Both the position numbers and the translations under genes were made by a program. From an uncultured Actinomycetes bacterium (GTDB lineage Bacteria; Actinomycetota; Actinomycetes; Nanopelagicales; Nanopelagicaceae): a stretch of DNA of 12,832 nt. The stretch lies in assembly GCA_903953805.1 (NCBI GenBank), contig CAJBLC010000131.1, positions 1 to 12,832 of the forward strand, written 5' to 3'. Positions 7,266 to 12,832 of this stretch are shown here, in pieces. The notes below the pieces were generated by a model. The model saw only the letters and a list, made by a program, of their open reading frames with translations, was not told where the DNA came from and searched no databases. Every line of letters starts with the position of its first letter. The stretch's first letter is position 1.

Positions 7266-7886
7266 TTAATCCTCATCTGTATTTTTAGTACGAGCGGGGC
7301 GACTCACTTTCTTCGAACGAGAACGAGACCTTCGCTTATTCTCTTGTTGTTCACGAATCAACATACGTGCGTACCAGAGCAAGAAGAGCCCAACGAATAC
7401 TGCAGCAACCATCAAGATGATGACGAAGATATCGACCGTGTGATTCACCTTTGTGGTCGGGGCTGCTGAACTTTGTGCCGGGGTTGGTGTTGGTGATGAG
7501 ATCGCGGCAGGTGCATTAAAAAGAAATGTATATGAACCCATGAGCGGTGCATCTGTCGCTGAAACCAAGTTATAAGTAACGGTGTAAACACCAGCAGCCG
7601 TCAAAGGTTTTAGACCAATCACCGCTGTGCTCTCATTAATTGTGAGTGACCCATCGTCAACCTGTAATCCCGTTGGATCAGTGACTGAGAGAGTCGAACC
7701 TTGTTCTGAGAGAGGAGAATTGCCGGTGACTGAGATGGCATTTGGTGCGACAGCGAGGACTGCACCGGCGGCTGGCGATGAGCCGGTGAGGATATTGGCC
7801 GAGGCAGGTGAGGCAGTCATCAAGGTCGCCACGAATCCCGCTGATGCCACTGCCATCAATCCACGCAGAATCTGCATCTTCTTCAC
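7266..7886 (-). CDS. CopC-like secreted protein with C-terminal membrane anchor
   Basis: A 206-residue protein with a signal peptide (MKKMQILRG, hydrophobic core, cleavage after SPASA about residue 30), a CopC beta-barrel domain (31-125; GSSPAAGAVL, the PNAISVTGNSPLS turn, LKPLTAAGVYTVTYNLVSA and MGSYTFLF), a Pro/Thr/Ser linker, one TM helix (about 152-172) and a strongly basic, Ser/Arg-rich tail. It precedes copD-ctaG by 2 nt, the normal pairing. The copper ligands of CopC are missing: the mature N terminus begins N-I-L instead of His, and the canonical D-G-H-P of the second site reads T-D-A-P. The only His in the domain-to-anchor region is residue 149. It may have become a structural partner of CopD. 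GTG 7886 has an AGGGGAG ribosome binding site. Confidence 0.88.
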   Translation of the reverse strand: MKKMQILRGLMAVASAGFVATLMTASPASANILTGSSPAAGAVLAVAPNAISVTGNSPLSEQGSTLSVTDPTGLQVDDGSLTINESTAVIGLKPLTAAGVYTVTYNLVSATDAPLMGSYTFLFNAPAAISSPTPTPAQSSAAPTTKVNHTVDIFVIILMVAAVFVGLFLLWYARMLIREQQENKRRSRSRSKKVSRPARTKNTDED

Positions 7887-7891
7887 AGTCG

Positions 7892-7898
7892 CTCCCCT
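7892..7898 (-). promoter_or_regulatory. Ribosome binding site of copC-like gene
   Basis: AGGGGAG on the minus strand lies 5 nt before GTG 7886 and fixes that start over the ATG three codons downstream. Confidence 0.6.
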
Positions 7899-7935
7899 AG
7901 TAGTACCTCGATTAGAACTAATTCTCTCACCACTT

Positions 7936-7941
7936 TAGACT
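7936..7941 (+). promoter_or_regulatory. Candidate -10 box of leaderless FmdB-family gene
   Basis: TAGACT is followed by 7 nt (CTGGGGT) and ATG 7949. The G-run is too close to the ATG to be a good ribosome binding site, so a leaderless transcript fits better. Confidence 0.45.
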
Positions 7942-7948
7942 CTGGGGT

Positions 7949-8188
7949 ATGCCTACCTATGAATATGCCTGCACAGCCTGCGGACACGAGTTCGAAGTAG
8001 TCCAATCCTTCTCTGATGAGGCTATCTCTATCTGCCCTCAGTGCCAGGGTGAAGTTCGCAAGGTCTATAACAACGTTGGGGTCGTCTTTAAGGGCTCTGG
8101 TTTCTACAAGACTGATTCACGAGCAAGTGCTCCAACTGCAACTCCGAGCAATCCACCGCAATCAGCAACAAAGCCAATCGTCGATTAG
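7949..8188 (+). CDS. FmdB-family zinc-ribbon protein (Ruc-like)
   Basis: A 79-residue protein that begins MPTYEYACTACGHEFEVVQS, the FmdB zinc-ribbon signature, with two CxxC pairs (C8/C11 and C29/C32) to bind zinc. A short Ser/Thr/Pro/Ala-rich tail after residue 57 is probably disordered. The M. tuberculosis homologue next to fthC (Rv0991c, named Ruc) is described as a redox-responsive chaperone whose zinc cysteines form disulfides on oxidation; the same architecture and similar neighbourhood suggest that role here, but this is inference. Other FmdB proteins were annotated as regulators of formamidase expression. The gene is divergent from the copC-like gene and convergent with a small gene at 8195-8314. 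Confidence 0.92.
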   Translation: MPTYEYACTACGHEFEVVQSFSDEAISICPQCQGEVRKVYNNVGVVFKGSGFYKTDSRASAPTATPSNPPQSATKPIVD

Positions 8189-8194
8189 TACCGG

Positions 8195-8314
8195 TTAACC
8201 GTGGTGTGGCGGCTTATCGCCGCGGATCTCGGCATCACGGGCATCCTCCGATGCGATCTCTGAAGGATCTTTGATCTCATCATCACTCGTCTTATTTGGA
8301 ATGATTTTGCTCAC
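8195..8314 (-). CDS. Small acidic protein, 39 aa, function unknown
   Basis: A short minus-strand reading frame starts at GTG 8314 (MSKIIPNKTSDDEIKD...) and ends at TAA 8195. It encodes 39 residues with no hydrophobic segment, rich in Asp/Glu, and a C-terminal KPPHHG. A strong ribosome binding site, GGAGAGG, lies exactly 6 nt upstream (8327-8321). The frame fills most of the otherwise empty 212-bp space between the FmdB gene and the MmpL gene and is convergent with FmdB (stops 6 nt apart). I do not recognise a family. The polar composition suggests a soluble, possibly disordered protein. The ribosome binding site and sensible composition argue for a real gene. Confidence 0.6.
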   Translation of the reverse strand: MSKIIPNKTSDDEIKDPSEIASEDARDAEIRGDKPPHHG

Positions 8315-8320
8315 TGTATA

Positions 8321-8327
8321 CCTCTCC
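8321..8327 (-). promoter_or_regulatory. Ribosome binding site of the 39-aa gene
   Basis: GGAGAGG on the minus strand with a 6-nt spacer (TATACA) to GTG 8314; it is one of the best Shine-Dalgarno matches in the window and is the main support for this small gene. Confidence 0.6.
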
Positions 8328-8388
8328 ATTCCAAAGCCCTCAACATCGGGCTGATACCTTTACTTTACTCTCATTTTACGAGAACTCT

Positions 8389-8396
8389 GGAAGAGG
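8389..8396 (+). promoter_or_regulatory. Ribosome binding site of mmpL-type gene
   Basis: GGAAGAGG ends 4 nt before ATG 8401. Two overlapping TAnnnT boxes upstream (TACTTT 8361-8366, TACTCT 8366-8371) could serve as -10 elements for a leadered transcript. Confidence 0.55.
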
Positions 8397-8400
8397 AATT

Positions 8401-10500
8401 ATGTTTGAGAAAATTGGCCACCTCGTGGTTCGACGCCGTAAATCAGTCTTAGCGCTCTTTATCGTTGCGCTCGTCGCTTTCGGCGCACTGGCTGGGTTAG
8501 CAATTCCGCGCCTCTCATCAGGTGGTTATACAGATCCAAACAGTGATTCTGCTAAAGCGACTAACTACCTGACCAAGACTTTCCATGTAACTGATCCAGC
8601 AATCATTCTCGAAGTTAAATCGAAAGGGTTGATCACCGAACCTGAGACGGTTGCTTCTGCTTCCGCTCTTGAAAAATCAATCTTGAGCGAAAAGGGAGTT
8701 CTCAAAACTCTCTCCTTCTGGAGCGCGGGCAATGCTCCTACTCTTGCCAGCAAAGATCAACACGCGGCCTACTTGTTTATTTACTCAACTGAGAAGGATG
8801 TTTACAAGTCAACTCCACTCGGAAAATTGATCGCCTCAAAATACGACGGCACCTTCCAAGGCCTGCGTGTCTATGTCAATGGCTTCGCTGCAATTAACTC
8901 TGCCCTCAATGAAAAGATCTCAAAAGATCTCGCACTAGCTGAGGGCATATCAGTTCCTCTTATCTTCTTGCTCCTGCTCTTTGTCTTTGGTGGATTGATC
9001 GCAAGTGCCACCCCACTGATCGTTGGCGTCGGCTCGATCATTGGCTCACTTGGAATTATTTACCTGGTATCACTCGCTACTGGAGTAAGCATCTTTGCCC
9101 TCAATCTCATTACTGGAATGGGCCTCGGTCTTGGTATCGACTATGCGTTGTTGATGGTCAATCGTTTCCGTGAAGAACTACATCACGGCCAAGATGTCGA
9201 GAGCGCAATCGTCAATACTGTAAAGACTGCAGGTAAGACGGTCTTCTACTCAGGCTTAACTGTCTTTGTCACGATCGCTTCGCTCACCTTCTTCCCAATG
9301 ATGTTCCTTAAATCATTTGGTTATGCGGGCATGAGTGTTGTTGCTGTTGCGGTAATTGTTGCACTGCTTCCATTCCCAGCTATCTTGGCTCTGATCGGGA
9401 TGCGTATTGATAAATTTGTTGTTCGCAAGAGTGCCGTAACACCAAAGGCTGATGGTCGCTGGGCACAGACCGCTCGCTTTGTGATGCGCAGGCCTGTTGC
9501 CGTCGTCGTCCTTTCTCTTACTCTCCTGGCAATCATTGCTGCACCAGTTCGGAATATTGTCTTCTCACAAGCTGATGCTCGTGTTATGCCAGCATCTTCA
9601 CCGATCGCCATTGCAACTGCTGCCGCGACAAACGACTTCCCAGGCCAAGAGGGCAATCCCATTGAGTTTGTTATCCCGCAAGGAACGTCTCAGGCATCTG
9701 CTCTCTCCGCATACGAAGCAAAGGTCGCATCTGTACCGGGGATCGTTCGCGTTGGTGCGGAACAAAGTGTTGGAACGGATGTGCGTTTCTCCGCCATCCA
9801 CTCGATGGCACCGCGCACCAATGCGGCTCAAAAGATGATTAATGCCATCCGCGCAATTCCAGCGCCTGCAGGAACTCTGATAGGTGGAGTTGCTGCGGAT
9901 TATGCGGATACCCAAAGTGGTATCGCACGCACTTTGCCATGGGCCTTTGGATGGATTGCGCTCGGCGTTCTCATTCTTCTCTTCCTCTTTACTGGATCAG
10001 TGATTCTCCCAATTAAGGCAGTGATCCTTAATGTCATCTCACTCGCTGCAATGATGGGCGCGCTTACTTGGATCTTCATGGATGGCCATCTCGGTTGGCT
10101 CGTAGGTTCCTACACAAATACACATACGATCGATACATCAATGACCATCTTGATCTCGGTTGTAACCTTTGGCCTTTCCATGGACTACGAAGTCTTCTTG
10201 CTCTCACGCATCAAGGAAGAGCATGAGTCAGGCATGAAGAATGAAGATGCAGTCGCAACCGGACTCCAACGTTCGGCACGCATCATTACCGCAGCAGCAT
10301 TCCTCCTTGCTATTGCCTTTGCGGCATTCATGACGAGTGGCGTCACCAACATCAAGACCCTTGGTTTTGGGGTGGCCTTCGCAGTGCTTCTAGATGCAAC
10401 CGTTGTTCGTGGCCTTCTGGTGCCAGCTCTTATGCGCCTCTTCGGTGAGCGCAACTGGTGGGCGCCAAAGTGGATGAAGCGCTTCTCAATTTCACACTAA
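8401..10500 (+). CDS. MmpL-family RND transporter
   Basis: A 699-residue inner-membrane transporter of the MMPL/RND superfamily, which exports lipids or other hydrophobic molecules using the proton gradient. The layout is TM1 (residues 13-36), a periplasmic porter domain, a TM bundle from about 180 to 340, a second single TM near 365-390, a second porter domain, and a final TM bundle from about 515. The two proton-relay Asp-Tyr pairs of MmpL proteins are present: GLGLGIDYALL (D247-Y248) with MVNRFREEL after it, and FGLSMDYEVFLLSR (D595-Y596). It lacks a long cytoplasmic C-terminal domain. The substrate is unknown, and an acI-type organism would have no mycolic acids. It has its own ribosome binding site and is followed by purU after 26 nt, although purU seems to have its own promoter inside the end of this gene. 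Confidence 0.93.
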   Translation: MFEKIGHLVVRRRKSVLALFIVALVAFGALAGLAIPRLSSGGYTDPNSDSAKATNYLTKTFHVTDPAIILEVKSKGLITEPETVASASALEKSILSEKGVLKTLSFWSAGNAPTLASKDQHAAYLFIYSTEKDVYKSTPLGKLIASKYDGTFQGLRVYVNGFAAINSALNEKISKDLALAEGISVPLIFLLLLFVFGGLIASATPLIVGVGSIIGSLGIIYLVSLATGVSIFALNLITGMGLGLGIDYALLMVNRFREELHHGQDVESAIVNTVKTAGKTVFYSGLTVFVTIASLTFFPMMFLKSFGYAGMSVVAVAVIVALLPFPAILALIGMRIDKFVVRKSAVTPKADGRWAQTARFVMRRPVAVVVLSLTLLAIIAAPVRNIVFSQADARVMPASSPIAIATAAATNDFPGQEGNPIEFVIPQGTSQASALSAYEAKVASVPGIVRVGAEQSVGTDVRFSAIHSMAPRTNAAQKMINAIRAIPAPAGTLIGGVAADYADTQSGIARTLPWAFGWIALGVLILLFLFTGSVILPIKAVILNVISLAAMMGALTWIFMDGHLGWLVGSYTNTHTIDTSMTILISVVTFGLSMDYEVFLLSRIKEEHESGMKNEDAVATGLQRSARIITAAAFLLAIAFAAFMTSGVTNIKTLGFGVAFAVLLDATVVRGLLVPALMRLFGERNWWAPKWMKRFSISH

Positions 10501-10520
10501 CGGCCTCTCGACTTTACTCT
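10491..10520 (+). promoter_or_regulatory. Candidate promoter of leaderless purU
   Basis: TTCACA (10491-10496, one mismatch to TTGACA) and TACTCT (10515-10520) are separated by 18 nt, and ATG 10527 follows 6 nt later. The -35 lies in the last codons of the mmpL-type gene. No ribosome binding site is seen. Confidence 0.5.
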
Positions 10521-10526
10521 TGGCAC

Positions 10527-11366
10527 ATGGATCTCATCGTTACGCTCCAGTGCCAAGACCAGCCGGGCATTGTGCATGCGATGACGACCTCTGTCCTCGC
10601 ATGTAATGGCAATATCATCGAAAACCAACAGTTCACGGATACAACAACCAATACTTTTGTTATGCGCACTCGCATCGAGACTGAAGATTCACTCGACTCA
10701 GCAAAGGCGGCGATCACTTCAGGACTTGGTCACCTCAAGCCAACCCTGACCTTCCGCCCGGTAGAGGTTCGTAAGCGCACTCTGATCATGGCAACAACTG
10801 AGAGCCACTGCTTACGCGACCTTCTCTATCTGCAAGAGCTCAATGAGATGCCAATCGATATCGTCGGCGTGGTCTCAAATCGCGAAACTCTTCGCGAACT
10901 TGTTGAAGCACATGGACTTCCATTTATCTATCTGCCGATCGACTCACTCGGCAAGAGTGTTGCAGAAGGTGAACTCCTTCAACTCATCGAGAAGGAGCAG
11001 GTGGAACTCGTCGTCCTTGCTCGATATATGCAGATTCTTTCGCAAGGTCTCTGCGAAAAACTTGAAGGTCGCATCATTAATATTCATCATTCATTCCTAC
11101 CTGGATTTAAAGGTGCGAAGCCTTACCACCAGGCACACGAACGTGGCGTAAAGATCATCGGAGCGACCGCTCACTTTGTGACGCCACACCTCGATGAAGG
11201 CCCAATCATCACTCAAGATGTTGCACATGTAACACACTCAGCATCACCTGAGGATCTCATCGCCATCGGTCGCGACATTGAACGCCGTGTTCTCTCGCAA
11301 GCGGTCAAATTATTTGCCGAAGATCGCATCTTCATCGTCGGCGCCCGCACCGTCATCTTCCAATAA
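10527..11366 (+). CDS. purU: Formyltetrahydrofolate deformylase
   Basis: PurU hydrolyses 10-formyltetrahydrofolate to formate and tetrahydrofolate, balancing the one-carbon pool and supplying formate for purine synthesis. The 279-residue protein has an N-terminal ACT domain (MDLIVTLQCQDQPGIVHAM...NIIENQQF) and a formyltransferase-fold domain from about residue 84. Catalytic residues are visible: N185 and H187 in NIHHSFLPGFKGAKPY and D223 in HLDEGPIITQD. I place the start at ATG 10527, not the in-frame GTG at 10458. The ACT domain begins directly at MDLIV, the longer version would be read from inside the mmpL gene, and a TACTCT box sits 6 nt before 10527. It ends 7 nt before the tRNA fragment that marks the island border. 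No hairpin terminator is evident after the stop. Confidence 0.95.
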   Translation: MDLIVTLQCQDQPGIVHAMTTSVLACNGNIIENQQFTDTTTNTFVMRTRIETEDSLDSAKAAITSGLGHLKPTLTFRPVEVRKRTLIMATTESHCLRDLLYLQELNEMPIDIVGVVSNRETLRELVEAHGLPFIYLPIDSLGKSVAEGELLQLIEKEQVELVVLARYMQILSQGLCEKLEGRIINIHHSFLPGFKGAKPYHQAHERGVKIIGATAHFVTPHLDEGPIITQDVAHVTHSASPEDLIAIGRDIERRVLSQAVKLFAEDRIFIVGARTVIFQ

Positions 11367-11373
11367 GAACTAG

Positions 11374-11423
11374 TGGTGTCCCAGACGGGAGTTGAACCCG
11401 TGGCCTACCGCTTAGGAGGCGGT
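11374..11423 (-). pseudogene. 3' half of tRNA-Arg(CCT): integration-site remnant (att)
   Basis: Read on the minus strand this segment holds a complete anticodon arm (ACCGC, loop CTCCTAA with anticodon CCT, GCGGT), a 5-nt variable loop, a perfect T arm (ACGGG, loop TTCAACT, CCCGT), the acceptor 3' strand CTGGGAC, discriminator A and an encoded CCA. The 5' acceptor strand (it should be GTCCCAG) and the D arm are absent from the sequence to the right. It cannot be a functional tRNA. A displaced 3' half from anticodon stem to CCA is what tyrosine-recombinase elements leave when they integrate in a tRNA gene and restore the intact copy at the other end. Host DNA (purU) is on the left, so the element should lie to the right. 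Confidence 0.85.
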
Positions 11424-11528
11424 TGGAGAATCATCATTTCTTCGCTAGTTTGGGTAAAGTTCTAGCATTGCACGCTCAAATAGTAAGTGAAGTGAAAATC
11501 TCCCTTACCATTATGTATCGCATTGTTC

Positions 11529-11605
11529 ATGGGAATCTATGGGAAAACTACGCTCACCCAAAGAATTTCTCCTCCAAAATATAGTAGTTATGGGAATTCC
11601 CATAA
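11529..11605. repeat. ATGGGAA repeats and 18-nt perfect palindrome
   Basis: ATGGGAAT (11529-11536) and ATGGGAAA (11539-11546) are direct repeats with a 10-bp period. At 11588-11605 TTATGGGAATTCCCATAA is a perfect 18-nt palindrome built from the same ATGGGAA half-site. The even spacing and palindrome suggest sites for a DNA-binding protein. Because they lie 100-180 bp from the tRNA core they could be arm-type recombinase or excisionase sites, or an operator. The rest of 11424-11644 shows no convincing gene. Confidence 0.5.
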
Positions 11606-11615
11606 AATAGCGACT

Positions 11616-11631
11616 TTCATTCTCGAATGAA
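11616..11631. terminator. Weak hairpin after the OmpA-like gene
   Basis: TTCATTC and GAATGAA pair as a 7-bp stem around a 2-nt centre (or 6 bp around CTCG), 14 nt after the stop of the OmpA-like gene. It is AT-rich and the run following it on the minus strand is not a clean T-tract, so termination is only possible. Confidence 0.25.
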
Positions 11632-11644
11632 GATGATAGTAAAA

Positions 11645-12832
11645 TTACTTCTTAATGGTACTCCAAATCTCAACGCGTCTATTAAGTTGATCGGCAGTTC
11701 TTCCAATTGCCACCGGCTGTGAATTACCAGCTCCACTGAAAGAAATTTTTGAAGTAATCAAATTCTTACGCAGATACGACACGACTGACTTTGCCCGGCT
11801 TAGGGACAACACCGAATTATCAAGACCGAGTGTTTGATCGCTGTACCCAATCACCTTAAGTGTGAATTTCCCTTGCTTAGCTAACAAGGCAAGTACCTTG
11901 GCAAGGGCAAGATATGCATTGTGATCGAGAGCTGAGGTGCTTCTCGTGAAAAAGATTGTTCCTACTTTGGTTGTTAGTAACTGTTCAGTTTGAATAGCAG
12001 ACTCAATTACAAATAACTTTGGAGCGGAAACTGCATCCATATATATTCCATTGGCAGAAACTGAAATAGTTATGTAACAATTTCCGGTTTTAAATGAGAT
12101 AACACGTCCCGATGAAGTCACATCACAAATATCTGTCGCTAAAGAATCGTACCAAACATGACCAGTGCCCATGACACCAATTGCAGCCAACTGAAAATCT
12201 TCCCCCAGAATAAATGTTTTTTCGGAAGTTGAAATATCAAGATCTTCCATCTTGCTTTTCGAACCAAAGCTTGTTAAGTGGAGCGTCAAAATAATCACTT
12301 CACTTTTATCGTTCAGATAATAACCATCTTGATCATTAGAACTAAGTGTCGTGCCAGTTAGTTTTTTAATATCTAGCCACGAGTGGCCATCTTGGGAAGA
12401 TGCAATTGCTGCATTTGCATCTAGCTTCCCCAAATTTATTTGGAGCGGCTCTATAAATTTAGTAACTTCCACATTTGCGGCATTTAGAGCAATTATTTTA
12501 ATGGTGACGAATCCAGGTTTCGTGTCAGTAGGTGCAACAGGGGAGGTAACCGTAAACTTTAAGTCTTCTGTTGAAGCATTAGAGGGAATCAACAGTGAAA
12601 CTGGAATCAACGCTCCTGATGGATTTACTAGGAAAACAGATATAGCGCCACCATCTGCGTTTGAAATGTTTTTAGTAACGCCATCGGCTGGAGAAGTTAG
12701 CGATACAACAGCTTGTGCGGCGGCAGTTGCAGCAGTTTCGGCGGCAGCTTGTGCGGCGGCGGTTGCAGCAGTTTCGGCGGCAGCTTGTGCGGCGGCGGTT
12801 GCAGGAGTTTCGGCCGCAGCTTGTGCGGCGGC
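11645..12832 (-). CDS. Cell-surface protein with Ala-rich repeats and C-terminal OmpA domain (5' end missing)
   Basis: The open frame runs through the right edge; 395 C-terminal residues are visible. From the N-terminal side: a 12-residue tandem repeat, A-A-A-Q-A-A-A-E-T-(A/P)-A-T, 3.4 copies in view; a beta-rich region that includes ADGVTKN and a DGYYLNDKSEVIILTLHLTS strand pair; an Ig-like (Big-type) stretch with two cysteines placed for a disulfide (DICDVTSSG and GNCYITISVSANGIY); and an OmpA/MotB-type peptidoglycan-binding domain in the last 110 residues (FFTRSTSALD, VIGYSDQTLGLDNSVLSLSRA, FSGAGNSQPVAIG, NRRVEIW). It is probably an exported protein fixed to peptidoglycan, with the Ala/Gln/Glu repeat forming a helical stalk. 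A TTG at 12610 is not the true start because the frame continues upstream with the repeat. Its location in the island suggests variable surface identity. Confidence 0.85.
   Translation of the reverse strand, partial: AAAQAAAETPATAAAQAAAETAATAAAQAAAETAATAAAQAVVSLTSPADGVTKNISNADGGAISVFLVNPSGALIPVSLLIPSNASTEDLKFTVTSPVAPTDTKPGFVTIKIIALNAANVEVTKFIEPLQINLGKLDANAAIASSQDGHSWLDIKKLTGTTLSSNDQDGYYLNDKSEVIILTLHLTSFGSKSKMEDLDISTSEKTFILGEDFQLAAIGVMGTGHVWYDSLATDICDVTSSGRVISFKTGNCYITISVSANGIYMDAVSAPKLFVIESAIQTEQLLTTKVGTIFFTRSTSALDHNAYLALAKVLALLAKQGKFTLKVIGYSDQTLGLDNSVLSLSRAKSVVSYLRKNLITSKISFSGAGNSQPVAIGRTADQLNRRVEIWSTIKK
12711..12832. repeat. 36-bp in-frame tandem repeat
   Basis: Units at 12711-12746, 12747-12782 and 12783-12818, plus 14 nt of a fourth, are near identical; unit 1 differs from unit 2 at one base and unit 3 at two. 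Each unit encodes 12 residues, so copy-number change would lengthen the protein without breaking the frame. The array continues beyond the window. Confidence 0.92.

Larger units (their letters stand above)
11424..12832. mobile_element. Putative genomic island, left end (continues past the window)
   Basis: Everything right of the tRNA-Arg half is inferred to be integrated DNA. The sequence is visibly AT-richer than the host genes outside the Ala-rich repeat (for example 23 G/C in 12241-12300 against 29 in 9241-9300). It starts with a 220-bp non-coding stretch holding short repeats, then a variable-looking surface protein gene. No integrase is in the window. The call depends on finding an intact tRNA-Arg(CCT) further right. 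Confidence 0.6.

Noticed and set aside
8192..8225. CGGTTAACCG palindrome and GCGGC-TTATC-GCCGC stem as a terminator between FmdB and the small gene
   Set aside because: No T-tract follows on either strand, and both elements fall within or at the end of the 39-aa frame.
10458..10526. GTG 10458 as the purU start
   Set aside because: It lies inside the mmpL-type gene and adds 23 residues before the ACT domain, which begins cleanly at ATG 10527 behind a good promoter.
11374..11450. A complete tRNA gene on the minus strand
   Set aside because: Only the anticodon arm, T arm, 3' acceptor strand and CCA are present; no D arm or GTCCCAG 5' strand follows at 11424-11450.
11513..11584. A 23-aa plus-strand frame beginning at ATG 11513
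   Set aside because: No ribosome binding site, no recognisable features, and it runs over the ATGGGAA repeats; chance frame.
11645..12610. OmpA-like gene starting at TTG 12610
   Set aside because: The frame is open through the right edge and contains an in-frame repeat upstream, so the TTG is internal and the gene is truncated by the window.
12711..12832. CRISPR-like array from the regular 36-bp repeats
   Set aside because: The repeats abut without spacers and are in frame with the OmpA-like protein; it is a coding tandem repeat.

Overview
The window looks like the chromosome of a free-living actinobacterium with moderate GC (about 48% in a sampled host line). The best guess is a freshwater acI/Nanopelagicales-type organism. 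The evidence is an actinobacteria-specific gene neighbourhood: metG, rsmI and a protein O-mannosyltransferase, then a glp(moeA-like)-rimJ-glpR(sepX-like) operon, fthC and an FmdB/Ruc zinc-ribbon gene. From memory this echoes the Mycobacterium tuberculosis Rv0991c-Rv1007c segment. Several genes also appear to be leaderless, with a TAnnnT -10 box 6-7 nt before ATG, as is common in Actinobacteria. The lineage is inference; no rRNA is present.

Layout. 1-1081 (minus): rsmI followed by the start of metG with a 4-nt overlap. 1159-2475 (plus): a Pmt-type O-mannosyltransferase, divergent from rsmI. 2491-4790 (minus): a three-gene operon of a short MoeA/gephyrin-like protein (Glp), a RimJ-like acetyltransferase and a three-TM membrane protein of the SepX/GlpR type. 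In Corynebacterium, Glp and GlpR were shown to be an FtsZ-linked divisome pair. 4834-5400 (plus): fthC, head to head with glp; the galU usually found here is absent. 5374-7886 (minus): a CopC-like membrane-anchored protein and a CopD-CtaG fusion, probably for copper delivery to and assembly of cytochrome oxidase. 7949-8188 (plus): FmdB/Ruc zinc ribbon. 8195-8314 (minus): a 39-aa acidic protein with a good ribosome binding site. 8401-10500 (plus): MmpL-type RND transporter. 10527-11366 (plus): purU.

The last 1.4 kb is different. At 11374-11423 lies only the 3' half of a tRNA-Arg(CCT), from anticodon stem to CCA, on the minus strand, with no D-arm or 5' acceptor strand. This is the usual scar of an element integrated into a tRNA gene. 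The DNA to its right is more AT-rich, contains short repeats and a perfect 18-nt palindrome, and encodes the C-terminal part of a surface protein with an Ala-rich 12-residue tandem repeat, Ig-like material and an OmpA-type peptidoglycan-binding domain. I read this as the edge of a genomic island.

The most interesting items are the Glp protein that has lost a whole MoeA domain and the MoeA active-site motifs while keeping its GlpR partner in the operon, the tRNA-Arg island border, a CopC without copper ligands, and a small unannotated protein gene.
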